A stretch of DNA of 64,000 bases, from positions 61,968 through 125,967 of the forward strand of contig CAYJMG010000008.1 in the NCBI GenBank assembly GCA_964371355.1, read 5' to 3'. A model generated the notes under the pieces. That model had not been told where the DNA came from, made no database searches, and saw only the letters and a program-made list of their open reading frames with translations. The stretch comes from JACRBR01 sp964371355 (GTDB lineage Bacteria; Chloroflexota; Dehalococcoidia; DSTF01; JACRBR01). The translations under genes were made by a program, and so were the position numbers. Of the stretch, positions 51,683 to 59,885 are shown piece after piece; position 1 is the first letter of the stretch; every line of letters starts with the position of its first letter.

Positions 51683-53443
51683 TCAGCTGCCTTCCGCCAG
51701 AGCGCGCGAAACCTCGCGCCAGATCGACCGGTGCAATGCGACGTTCTCATCGCGGTCCGTTCTCACCTCGATCACCTGTACCCCCGTAGCTCTGATGCTC
51801 CCGGCCACTGCCTCGCGGAACGACGCGCGTTCCTCGACGCGCGCGTAGCCAAGGCCGTACAGCTCGCACGCAGAGCGGAAGTCGAGCCCGTGAGGCGTGG
51901 CGAAGAGTTCCTCGAAGTGCACCGCGTTCTCGGCTTGGGGCAGGAAGGAGAAGATGCCCCCGCCGTCGTTGTTCACGAGGACGATGGTCGCGTTCAGGTG
52001 GTGACGACGGGCGGCCAGCAGGCCGTTCATATCGTGATAGAAGGAGAGATCGCCAATCACGAGGACGATCGGTCCCTCGGCGGAGGCGCCGGCGCCCAGC
52101 GCGCTCGATAGGACGCCGTCGATGCCGTTGGCGCCGCGGTTCGCCATGAAGCGCAGCGCCCGGCCGGTCGAGGCGAAGAACGTGTCGAGGTCGCGCACGG
52201 GCATGCTGTTCCCGACGTAGAGAGTCGCGCCGTCCGGAAGCAGCTCGCGCAACTCTGCGAAAACCCCCGGCTCGCTCATGCGGTCGACCAGTGGCAGTTG
52301 CGCATCGATCGCGGCGCGGGCCCGCGCCGAGCGCGACCGCCAGGCTTCCGCCCAGCCGGTCTCGCCGCACCGGTCGCTTATAGATGCGGCCAAGGCCCGG
52401 CAGAACGACGCCGGGTCGCCCTGATACATGCGGGATGCGGCGTGGATCGGGTCCGGCCAGCCGCCCTCGTCGACGACGATCTGGAGCGCGCCGGCTGTAC
52501 GCTGCATGAACTGCACGAGGGGCTTGGAGGTCGGAATCGCCCCGAACCGCACGATGACTTCGGGGTGCAGCGCCTCCGCTGCAGGATCGTCCCGCAACAC
52601 CGCGTCGTACGCATCGACGACGAGAGAGCGGTCGTGTACACCGCAGCGCACCTGCGATAGTGGGTCGGCGAGCACGGGATATCCGTACGCCGCTGCCAGA
52701 CCTGCCACGGCTCCCACGAAATCAGGAGCATCCAGGGGCCCGCAGACAATGATGCCGCGCCGCCGCCTACTGAGCTCCTCCGCCAACGGCGCCAGCTCGT
52801 CAGGTCGGAAGCGCCTGGTGCCGTTCACCACCTCCACCGCCGGAGCGCTGTTTTCGTCCCGACGCGGCAGGCCGTCAAGTGATGGTATGAGCGGCTCGTG
52901 GAAGGGGAAATTGATATGCACAGGTCCGGCTGGCGCTTCTCTCGCGAGTGCCGCCGCGCGCGCCGCAACGAGATGAGCGTGCCGGGCTGCCTTCGCCGTC
53001 GCCTCAGGCAGCGGCATTTCGAGCCACCACTTGGCGTGTGAGCCGTACAGGTTTGCCTGGTCGATGGTCTGCGGTGCCCCAAGCTCGCGCAGTTCGGGTG
53101 GCCGGTCCGCGGTCAACACGACGAGCGGGACCCGCCCGTATCGCGCCTCGGCCACCGCCGGGGCGAAGTTCACCGCCGCCGTGCCTGATGTCGCGAGGGT
53201 CGCGACCGGCCGACGCGCCGCCTTGGCCATGCCGAGCGCAAAGTACGCCGCTGAACGTTCGTCCAAATGCATCCAGAGCCGGATTGACGGATGCGCGCGA
53301 ATGAGCATCGCCAGCGGCGTCGAGCGGGAGCCTGGGCAGGCGCAGACGTCGGTCACGCCCGCGCGTGCAAGTCCATCGACGAACGCTCCAACGGCGACAT
53401 CGAGCGCGTTCTCGCTCGCTCGGGTGAGTGTTGACGTGCTCAG
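51683..53443 (-). CDS. menD: SEPHCHC synthase MenD
   Basis: Thiamine-diphosphate enzyme joining isochorismate and 2-oxoglutarate. About 586 residues: VTDVCACPGSRSTPLAMLI, HLDERSAAYFALGMAKA, VLTADRPPELRELGAPQTID and the ThDP/Mg motif GDLSFYHDMNGL with VNNDGGGIFSFLP. No ATG, GTG or TTG start fits; the frame between menF and the first motif offers a CTG at 53443 overlapping the menF stop (CTGA), with AAGGAAG five bases upstream. CTG initiation is therefore proposed. Confidence 0.94.
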   Translation of the reverse strand: MSTSTLTRASENALDVAVGAFVDGLARAGVTDVCACPGSRSTPLAMLIRAHPSIRLWMHLDERSAAYFALGMAKAARRPVATLATSGTAAVNFAPAVAEARYGRVPLVVLTADRPPELRELGAPQTIDQANLYGSHAKWWLEMPLPEATAKAARHAHLVAARAAALAREAPAGPVHINFPFHEPLIPSLDGLPRRDENSAPAVEVVNGTRRFRPDELAPLAEELSRRRRGIIVCGPLDAPDFVGAVAGLAAAYGYPVLADPLSQVRCGVHDRSLVVDAYDAVLRDDPAAEALHPEVIVRFGAIPTSKPLVQFMQRTAGALQIVVDEGGWPDPIHAASRMYQGDPASFCRALAASISDRCGETGWAEAWRSRSARARAAIDAQLPLVDRMSEPGVFAELRELLPDGATLYVGNSMPVRDLDTFFASTGRALRFMANRGANGIDGVLSSALGAGASAEGPIVLVIGDLSFYHDMNGLLAARRHHLNATIVLVNNDGGGIFSFLPQAENAVHFEELFATPHGLDFRSACELYGLGYARVEERASFREAVAGSIRATGVQVIEVRTDRDENVALHRSIWREVSRALAEGS

Positions 53444-54876
53444 CTTGTCTTCCTTCGCTGCTGGCCGCCTGACGGTCGGTTGCTCCCAGGTGTGTCCCTT
53501 CCGCCCAGTGCCCAGAGCATCGGCCGGAGTTTCAGCGCCGACTCCTTGTACTCGCGTTGCGTGTCGGAGCCTGCCACGATGCCGCAGCCGGCAAACAAGC
53601 GTGCCTCCGCGCCCCGCACCAGCGCCGATCTCAGCGCGACCGCGAACTCGCCGTCTCCGTCCGCGTCGATCCACCCCACGGGGCCCGCATACCATCCGCG
53701 ATCGAATGTTTCGGCACGCGCAATGAGAGCTAACGCGGCGCCGGGTGGCGTGCCGCCCACGGCTGGCGTCGGGTGCATGCGCGCGACGAGCTCGAGCACG
53801 CTGGCGCGGCCAGTCAGTGTGCCCGAGATGGGCGTATGCAGATGAAGCAGGTTCGGCATCCTCATGATCGAAGGCTCGCTAGGCATGGCGATCTCCCGGC
53901 AAACCGGCGCCAGCGCGTCAGCGATCATACGCACGACGAACTCGTGTTCTCGCCGTTCCTTCGGGTCCCGCAGGAGGCCGGCCGCCGCGGCCGCATCGGC
54001 GGCGCCGTCATTGCCGCGCGGGGCAGTCCCGGCCAGACACGTTGCATAGACGCTCGGACCCTGGACGCGCACCAGCCGTTCGGGCGTCGCGCCCAGGAAG
54101 CAGGTGCCGTCTCGATGGAATGCGAACACCGTGCATGCTGGAAAGCCCGCGCTGAGCCGAGCGATTGCCAGTTCGCTATCGAATGCTCCTTCCGCGCGGA
54201 GCAAGACCTCACGCGCGATAACGGCCTTGTCCACTATTCCCGCGTCGACGGCCGTCGTAACGGTGCCTACGGCATCCGCCCAACGACCGTTGTCGCACGA
54301 TGCGAAGGTCAAGCGGCCCGCTTCGGGACGTTCAGCCGTTCGAGGGGGCCCGGCCGCCAAGAGCGGCGCAAGCTCGAACGCGACCTCGGCTGCGGTTTGG
54401 CCGGGCTGCACCATGGTCGCCAGCGTGGCCTCGGAACCCGCGCCGCTCGCGCGATAGGTCAACGCGGGCACCACGAACGCACCATCGCCGAACCCGCGCC
54501 AATGCGTTGCCCGCCTCCCTACCGCGAAGGCGAACCCCGCGAACGCGGTGAGGGCGCGTCGCCGGTTCGTGACGGCCGCCTCGGCGAACCGCCGCCATGC
54601 CGCGGCCGTGTCCGCGAAACGCCGCTCGCCGCGCGCCTCGATGCCCGCCGTTACACCGGCGGCCACGGTTACGCTGGCGTTGGACGGCTGCTCCCAGTAC
54701 GTCGCATCGTATCCCGAGGACACGGCCCGGCCGTACAGCGCGAGCGCGTCGAGCGGCGTGACGTCGCGTGTGATTGCGAGCAGCACCGGGGTTCTGCGTC
54801 GCGCCGCGTCCGCGCAAGCGCGCTCCGCCAGGGTGCGTTCGTCCTCCACGACGAGCTCTCTCTGCAGCAGGGTCAT
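53440..54876 (-). CDS. menF: Isochorismate synthase MenF
   Basis: Chorismate-binding enzyme starting menaquinone synthesis. 478 residues: the C-terminal chorismate domain has KAVIAREVLLRAEG, FLGATPERLVRVQG, LAGTAPRG, KERREHEFVVRMI, HLHTPISGTLTG, HPTPAVGGTP and GWYAGPVGWIDADGDGEF, the usual Mg2+/isochorismate set. The start overlaps the tetR stop (ATGA). Confidence 0.95.
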   Translation of the reverse strand: MTLLQRELVVEDERTLAERACADAARRRTPVLLAITRDVTPLDALALYGRAVSSGYDATYWEQPSNASVTVAAGVTAGIEARGERRFADTAAAWRRFAEAAVTNRRRALTAFAGFAFAVGRRATHWRGFGDGAFVVPALTYRASGAGSEATLATMVQPGQTAAEVAFELAPLLAAGPPRTAERPEAGRLTFASCDNGRWADAVGTVTTAVDAGIVDKAVIAREVLLRAEGAFDSELAIARLSAGFPACTVFAFHRDGTCFLGATPERLVRVQGPSVYATCLAGTAPRGNDGAADAAAAAGLLRDPKERREHEFVVRMIADALAPVCREIAMPSEPSIMRMPNLLHLHTPISGTLTGRASVLELVARMHPTPAVGGTPPGAALALIARAETFDRGWYAGPVGWIDADGDGEFAVALRSALVRGAEARLFAGCGIVAGSDTQREYKESALKLRPMLWALGGRDTPGSNRPSGGQQRRKTS

Positions 54877-55499
54877 CCGTGGCCTCCCGCCGGTTCGTAT
54901 TGCGGCGGCCTGGCGCCTACGCTCTGGAAGAGCAGCCAGCGCAGGGACGGATACACATCATCGAGCGACCGTGAGCTACCGGTGACGAGCCAGTGCGCAA
55001 TCACCTCGTTCATCGCGCCGAACCAGACCCGGCCCGCGACCTCGGTATCGATGGCGTCGATCGCGCCAGCCTCGATGGCCTCATCGAGGTGGTGCTTGAT
55101 CACGCCGATAAAAAGCTCATGGATCTCGATCAGGCGGGTGTGGAATTCGCGGCCCGCGCCATAAGCCTCGATGAGGAACAGCCGAGCGAGCGCGCGGTGT
55201 CTGGCAAACGTGCGGAGCACCGTGCGGAGCGCCGCCTCGGCGCGCGCGACCGGCTCGGTCTCCCGCGCGATCGCGCCCTCGATTCGCTGCAACAGTTGCT
55301 GCGCCGCCCGGTCCATGAGGGCGAGGAAGATGGCCTGCTTGCCCGGGAAGTGAAAGTAGACACCGCCCTTGGACGTCCCTGAACTCCCGGCAATGTCGTC
55401 GACCGAGCTGTCCCGGTAGCCTTTGCGGGAGAAGACCTTCAGCGCGGCGTCCAGGATGCGCCGGTGACGGTCTTCCGCACGCTGTTGTTCGAACGGCAT
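54873..55499 (-). CDS. TetR-family regulator heading the men operon
   Basis: 208 residues. N-terminal HTH (RRILDAALKVFSRKGYRDSS; DDIAGSSGTSKGGVYFHFPG at about 34-54), then an all-helical ligand domain. First gene of the men operon, coupled to menF, and preceded by an inverted repeat ACCGAC-n6-GTCGGT placed at the predicted transcript start. It probably represses its own operon and perhaps divergent menG. The ligand is unknown. Some residues resemble fatty-acid-type TetR proteins, so its target could also lie elsewhere. Confidence 0.88.
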   Translation of the reverse strand: MPFEQQRAEDRHRRILDAALKVFSRKGYRDSSVDDIAGSSGTSKGGVYFHFPGKQAIFLALMDRAAQQLLQRIEGAIARETEPVARAEAALRTVLRTFARHRALARLFLIEAYGAGREFHTRLIEIHELFIGVIKHHLDEAIEAGAIDAIDTEVAGRVWFGAMNEVIAHWLVTGSSRSLDDVYPSLRWLLFQSVGARPPQYEPAGGHG

Positions 55500-55510
55500 G
55501 TCCCCTCAAA

Positions 55511-55565
55511 ACCGACTGACGCGTCGGTCGTTTATGACACTACCAAGCCGTCACGTCTGGGACAA
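55511..55565 (-). promoter_or_regulatory. Promoter and TetR-type operator of the men operon
   Basis: Minus strand TTGTCC (55565-55560), 17-bp spacer, TAGTGT (55542-55537), start near 55530. The inverted repeat ACCGAC (55511-55516) / GTCGGT (55523-55528) lies right at and after the start, a position where a TetR dimer would block transcription. The site is also about 80 bp before menG. Confidence 0.5.
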
Positions 55566-55604
55566 TGAACCGGGCGCATAACCCGCGGTCCCGTGAGAGG
55601 TGCT

Positions 55605-56324
55605 ATGAAGCCGCAACCACCCGTCGATGCACACGGCTCGTCCCGCGAGCGTACCCGCGAGATTCAGGCCATGTTCGGGCGCATTGTGCCTCGGTACGAT
55701 CGCATGAACCGGCTGATGAGCCTCGGCATGGACGCCAGCTGGCGCCGCCGGGCCGTGCGGGCGGCTGAGCCAGCCGGCAAGCATGTCCTCGATCTGGGCA
55801 CGGGGACGGGCGACCTCGCCCATGAACTCGCTCGTGGCGGGGCGGCACTGATGTGCGGTGCGGACCTAACCCCTGCGATGCTGAGCGCTGCCGCGGGCCG
55901 GCATGCGAGCGGGGTGCCGTACGACTGGGTCGCTGCCGACGGCCATCGTCTCCCGTTCGCGGACGAGAGCTTCGACGTGGTCACGAACGCCTTCGTGCTG
56001 CGGAACCTCGTCGACCTCCCGGTGGCCCTTCGGGAGATGGCGCGCGTACTGCGCCAGGGCGGACGCGCTGTCTGTCTCGACATGACGCTGCCCCCGCCCG
56101 GCATCTTCGCCGCCGCGTATCGGTTGTACTTCAATCACATCGTGCCGCCGATTACGGGCTTGCTCAGCGGTGACTTCGCGGCGTATCGCTATCTCCCCGC
56201 CTCCCTCTCCGGCTTCCCTACTGCCGATGCCCTCGCACAGCTCATGCACGACGCGGGCTTTCGCGCCGTGACCTACAGTCGCCTCGCTGGCGGCGCCGTC
56301 GCGCTCCACGTCGCAGCAAAGTAG
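55605..56324 (+). CDS. menG: Demethylmenaquinone methyltransferase MenG/UbiE
   Basis: SAM-dependent C-methyltransferase completing menaquinone. About 239 residues: MFGRIVPRYDRMNRLMSLGM, SAM loop VLDLGTGTGDLAHELA, and AADGHRLPFADESFDVVTNA with FVLRNLVDLPVALREMARVL are UbiE-family signatures. ATG at 55605 with GAGAGG seven bases upstream; GTG at 55593 adds four residues. Divergent from the tetR-men operon. Confidence 0.94.
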   Translation: MKPQPPVDAHGSSRERTREIQAMFGRIVPRYDRMNRLMSLGMDASWRRRAVRAAEPAGKHVLDLGTGTGDLAHELARGGAALMCGADLTPAMLSAAAGRHASGVPYDWVAADGHRLPFADESFDVVTNAFVLRNLVDLPVALREMARVLRQGGRAVCLDMTLPPPGIFAAAYRLYFNHIVPPITGLLSGDFAAYRYLPASLSGFPTADALAQLMHDAGFRAVTYSRLAGGAVALHVAAK

Positions 56325-56643
56325 GCCCTTCCTGGGTCGTTGCCTAAGCGCGTGGACCAAGTCTCCGAACCGCCGCAAATACGCCCGGAACATCCCTTCC
56401 GGCACCTTACAGATATCGCCACGGCCGTCCCGCCGGCTCCGTGGCGTCCGCGCACCACCTAAAAGATGGTGCGCTGCCACAAGGTGCCGTTAATGTGCAT
56501 TCATCGGCACACTTGTTGACAGCAAAGCTGACAGCAACCCGTACACACTGTCTCGGACAGCGGCGGACGTTCGTGGACCGTTCGGATTTCGATCCCACGG
56601 CGCACGGATGAGGACGCCGATGGACGATCGGGTGCAACCTCAC
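56325..56643. other. Non-coding stretch between menG and the tRNA fragment
   Basis: About 320 bp without a supported gene. It holds a paired 12-bp repeat (56518-56537) near the tRNA-derived repeat and is otherwise unremarkable. Sequence just left of 56644 shows no resemblance to the tRNA 5' half, so the tRNA copy there is partial. Confidence 0.55.
56518..56537. repeat. Paired 12-bp-period repeat, left of the partial tRNA
   Basis: GACAGCAA at 56518 and 56530, matching the pair at 45489-45508 in sequence, spacing and orientation. Here it lies on the left of the core repeat, whereas the related pair at 56852 lies on its right. Confidence 0.45.
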
Positions 56644-56698
56644 AACCGTTCCCGGGCAACTGGGATGTGGGTTCGACTCCCACCTTCGGCACCAATTT
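56644..56698 (+). repeat. Partial tRNA-Leu 3' half: attachment-site repeat, right copy
   Basis: 55 bp identical to 45381-45435, including the T arm, acceptor 3' strand, CCA and AATTT, with no 5' half. It is the expected scar at the far end of an element integrated into tRNA-Leu. It runs straight into the N gap. Confidence 0.75.
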
Positions 56699-56798
56699 NN
56701 NNNNNNNNNNNNNNNNNNNNNNNNNNNNNNNNNNNNNNNNNNNNNNNNNNNNNNNNNNNNNNNNNNNNNNNNNNNNNNNNNNNNNNNNNNNNNNNNNN
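56699..56798. other. Assembly gap (100 N)
   Basis: Exactly 100 N, the conventional placeholder for unknown length. The flanks (CCAATTT before, CGAACCTGA after) read continuously as the sequence after the tRNA at 45429-45445, so the true gap may be near zero. Contigs probably broke on the repeat. Confidence 0.9.
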
Positions 56799-57110
56799 CG
56801 AACCTGATCGCTCTCGTTTCGGACCCTTGGGCCAGCCGAACGACTCGTCGTGCCAGCAACCGTGCCAGCAACCGCAATGGACGGCCTCGAACGACGCCGG
56901 GACCGACCGCCGCCTGGACCCCGCCGACGATCGCGTCCATGGCGGCGGTGGCACCGCGCCGCATCGGGACGCCGTCGCTAGCGCCGGCCGCGAACAAAGC
57001 CCTGAACGCGAACGCTTCCCGCGGCAGCGTATTGTCCGCCGCGCAGGCGGCACGAGACCTGGCGCGCCGATTGGACTACGCCAGTTCACGTCGACTCACG
57101 GCACCGTGGC
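56799..57110 (-). pseudogene. Second tyrosine-integrase 3'-end remnant
   Basis: The minus frame reads ATAAMDAIVGG, matching EATAAMDAIVGG of the 45.6 kb remnant, followed by GRPLRLLARLLARRVV resembling the other copy's readthrough (RPFRLLSRLLS). Nucleotide similarity covers the paired repeat and AATGGACGGCCTCG. The catalytic Tyr box is lost. Proximal to the gap it continues into tRNA antisense. It suggests a second element next to the first. Confidence 0.55.
56852..56871. repeat. Paired 12-bp-period repeat, right of the partial tRNA
   Basis: GCCAGCAA at 56852 and 56864, one base different from GACAGCAA of the other two pairs, same 12-bp period. It sits inside the integrase remnant. Confidence 0.4.
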
Positions 57111-57121
57111 TCGCCAGGTCT

Positions 57122-58465
57122 TCAGTCTGCATATGGCCGAAAGGCGTAGAGGCCCCCGACGATCGTCGCAACGTAGACAGTGCCGTCGGCGCCCACGCTC
57201 GTGCCGACGCTGAAGACGCAGGTATCAGGCAACAGCTCGCGGTCCAGCTCGGCGCCGGTGGTGCGGTCGAAGACGGCGATCTCGCACTTCAACTCGCCTG
57301 CGTCCAACGTTGCGTAGACCCGGCCACCGCCGGTCTGGGTCGTGCCGCCGCGGTTGAGCGTCCGCTCGCGTTGCCAGGCGAGGGCACCCCTCGCTCCCTC
57401 ATCACGAATCGCCAACAGCGGACTGGTCCGGCCGCCTGCAGGGATAATCGTCCCGTCGGGAGCCAGTGACGGGCTGCCCCCCGCCGCGTACCCGATCTCG
57501 AACGCCCAGATGCTCTCGCCGGTTGCCGTGTCCAGCGCGTGGAGTCCCCCCTCGTTGTCGGTGACGTAGACCCGCGATCCGTCCTCGGACAGGACGGGGC
57601 TGGACCCACTGCCGCCGGGTAGTCCATCGTTGGTCCACAGCGCCGTGATCGCCGGCTCCGGATCCTCTGTGTACTTGACTGCTCGTAGCGACGCCTGGCT
57701 CGTCCCCGGCTGCCAGAAAGTGAAGAAGATGCGCCCGGTTTCCAGATCGACCGCCGGGGTGTTCGCGCTCGGGCACTCCTGTGTGCCTCGCGCGCAGGCC
57801 TGCATTCCCGTCGTCGAGTCCCAGATCGCTCCCGGTATGAGTTCGACCACCGGCAGGACGGGCCGGCCCGTCAGGCGATCTAGCACCAGGACATTGCCGA
57901 TGTGTGTGATGAGGACTACGTGGCCCTGGGCCGTGAACTGAGCCGAGAGAGGCACGCCGTTGATAGGTGTCTCCCAGAGCTGTGCACCGTCTCGGGAGAA
58001 AGCGCGCATGGCCGTACCGTCCGCCACGTAGAGCCTTCCGTCCCGGTCGAGCAGCGGTGCGGACGCGACCGCGAACATGTCAACGTTGGAGGCGCACCAT
58101 CGCGTATCGCCCGTGGCCGCGTCGAAGGCCTGGAGGTGACAACCTGAGACCGTCGACGTCACGTAGACCTGGTCCGCGTCGACCGTCGGGCCAAGGTTGA
58201 TGGTCCATGGCAGCGGACCGAGGCGTACGCTGCCCTCCAGTTTGCGCTTCCACGCTAGCTCGATGTCGGCGGCGCCCGCCACCGGGGCGTAGTTCGTATT
58301 GCGATGGTCAGCGTGGACCGCCGACCAGTTATCGAGATAAGGCGCGACGGGTGACGGGATCGCGGTATCCACCGCCGATGGTTCCTTGATGGTGGCACTG
58401 TCCGCGCAGCCGGCCAGGAGCAGCGTGAGGACGGCGAGCGCCCCGCCGCAAACAAGACGTGTCAT
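57122..58465 (-). CDS. PQQ/WD-like beta-propeller lipoprotein
   Basis: 447 residues. Lipoprotein signal peptide with lipobox LLAGC (Cys20). Then repeated propeller blades: VYVTSTVSGCHLQAFDAATG, LYVADGTAMRAFSRDGA, VYVTDNEGGLHALDTATGES and VYVATIVGGLYAF, the PQQ-like pattern (D..TG..W). No quinoprotein active-site set (no disulfide Cys pair or catalytic Asp) is clear, so a binding or scaffold role is likelier than dehydrogenase activity. Its start overlaps the stop of the serine hydrolase upstream (ATGA), so the two are made together. Confidence 0.85.
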   Translation of the reverse strand: MTRLVCGGALAVLTLLLAGCADSATIKEPSAVDTAIPSPVAPYLDNWSAVHADHRNTNYAPVAGAADIELAWKRKLEGSVRLGPLPWTINLGPTVDADQVYVTSTVSGCHLQAFDAATGDTRWCASNVDMFAVASAPLLDRDGRLYVADGTAMRAFSRDGAQLWETPINGVPLSAQFTAQGHVVLITHIGNVLVLDRLTGRPVLPVVELIPGAIWDSTTGMQACARGTQECPSANTPAVDLETGRIFFTFWQPGTSQASLRAVKYTEDPEPAITALWTNDGLPGGSGSSPVLSEDGSRVYVTDNEGGLHALDTATGESIWAFEIGYAAGGSPSLAPDGTIIPAGGRTSPLLAIRDEGARGALAWQRERTLNRGGTTQTGGGRVYATLDAGELKCEIAVFDRTTGAELDRELLPDTCVFSVGTSVGADGTVYVATIVGGLYAFRPYAD

Positions 58466-59670
58466 GGCGAGATCAACGCCTCCATCACAACCCGGGCTGT
58501 CTGTCGTGGCCCGTAGCGATCGCGCGGCTGTGAGACCGGGCCCAGCCGGACCACGACCGTGTCCGAGCCAGGGTCAACCTGGATGACCTGACCGCCGAGC
58601 CCCAGGGCCCAGTACATGTCTTCCGGCGCGCCCGGTACGAGCTGGCCAGGCGGCGCGCGCATCGCCTCGTCCGCCGTGATCGCCCTTAGAGGATCGGCGA
58701 CGATCGAACCCTTGCGATTCAGCCACCAAAGCAGGCCGTACGCGGCGTTCAAGTCTTGCGACGAATCCCCGACAGCCGCGTCAACCCAGTCTCCAGGTAC
58801 CACCTGCGTGTCGTCCCAGTTGCCGTGTTCGAGAAAGAGCAAGCCGAACCGCGCCATGTCCTCGCAGGTCGAATGCAGTCCGAAGAAGAGGTTTGTATTA
58901 CTGGCGCCGTCCCTCGTCATCCCCGAGTGCGTCATCCCAATCGGTCCCAGCAACTCGTCCTGTGCGAGTGTCTCCGGCTCTGACCCGGTTGCAACCGACA
59001 GGATCGCTTCGAGCGTCTGGACGGCGGCGTTGTTGTACACCCAGGTCGTCCCCGCCGGCCCGTCCTGCTCGAGGCCAGTGGCGAACGAAGTCCGGTCCGA
59101 TGCTTGCAGGAGCCCTCCGTAGTCGGTTCCCACTTCCCAGTGCCTCCCGGAGTCATTGCTCAACAGATCGGCGATGGTCACGTTTTCCGACGCCGTCCCT
59201 ACCCACGCCGGTATGTACTTCGAAGCACGATCGTCGATTGCCAGGAACCCCTCATCCTGCGCGATCCCGACGAGAGTGCTGGCCAGCGACTTGGTGATCG
59301 AGAACACGGGCTGCGTCGTGCCTGCGTCCGTGCCGTTCCAGTACCAGCTCGCGACGAGCCGTCCGTGGCGGACCACGACGAAGCAGTTCGATCCCGCTTG
59401 CTGCGCGTCGGCGGCGATGTCGTCCAATACCGCGGGATCGAATCCGGCATCCGTCGGGTTGACCGTGGCCCAGTTCGTCACCGGGAAATCCGTATCTGCG
59501 TTCGGCAGCGCGGTGACGTCAGCCGCGGGCGACGGGTCGCCACCTTGTGCGGGCGAACGAGCGCACGCGGTCGCGGTCAGCGTTGCCAGCGAAAGGACGG
59601 CCACGAGCGCCGGTGCCAATCGCCTTGCCCGTCGCCACCGGGTCGCTCTCCGAAGCCGTCGTATGTCCAT
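58462..59670 (-). CDS. Secreted serine hydrolase, beta-lactamase-related
   Basis: About 402 residues. Basic N-terminus and hydrophobic segment (LAPALVAVLSLATLTATACA) form a signal, possibly a lipoprotein one (TATAC). Catalytic Ser-x-x-Lys is SITK, Tyr motif YNN (YNNAAVQTLEAIL), with an ISNDSGRH-type LLSNDSGRHW between. Such proteins include D-aminopeptidases, esterases and 6-aminohexanoate-dimer hydrolase. ATG at 59670 follows GGAGGACCG. Paired with the beta-propeller lipoprotein. Confidence 0.85.
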   Translation of the reverse strand: MDIRRLRRATRWRRARRLAPALVAVLSLATLTATACARSPAQGGDPSPAADVTALPNADTDFPVTNWATVNPTDAGFDPAVLDDIAADAQQAGSNCFVVVRHGRLVASWYWNGTDAGTTQPVFSITKSLASTLVGIAQDEGFLAIDDRASKYIPAWVGTASENVTIADLLSNDSGRHWEVGTDYGGLLQASDRTSFATGLEQDGPAGTTWVYNNAAVQTLEAILSVATGSEPETLAQDELLGPIGMTHSGMTRDGASNTNLFFGLHSTCEDMARFGLLFLEHGNWDDTQVVPGDWVDAAVGDSSQDLNAAYGLLWWLNRKGSIVADPLRAITADEAMRAPPGQLVPGAPEDMYWALGLGGQVIQVDPGSDTVVVRLGPVSQPRDRYGPRQTARVVMEALISP

Positions 59671-59885
59671 CGGTCCTCCGCGCCGCGCCGCGCCGCGCCG
59701 TGTGCGCCTCACCGTCCGGATCCGCACGCGCGCCAGTATATTCTAAACAAGGGGTCAAGAAAGGTGAACCGCGAAATCCACACGACTAGCCTTGGTTTGA
59801 TGAGGAGCTGTTGCTGCGCCGGACCTGCGTTGAAGATCGCGCCGTCAGGACACGCCTGCACCGCAGGGCCACTTGCTGCAGAGAC
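59671..59885. other. Intergenic region upstream of the serine hydrolase
   Basis: 215 bp. Contains a short CGCCG tandem run (about 59681-59699) and TATACT on the minus strand (59740-59735), a likely -10 for the serine hydrolase with no good -35. No gene seen. Confidence 0.45.

Noticed and set aside
56407..57089. Minus-strand ORFs that read through the N gap and across the tRNA fragment
   Set aside because: Their central part is unknown sequence and the segment CRRWESNPHPSCPGT is merely tRNA-Leu read antisense, not a protein domain.
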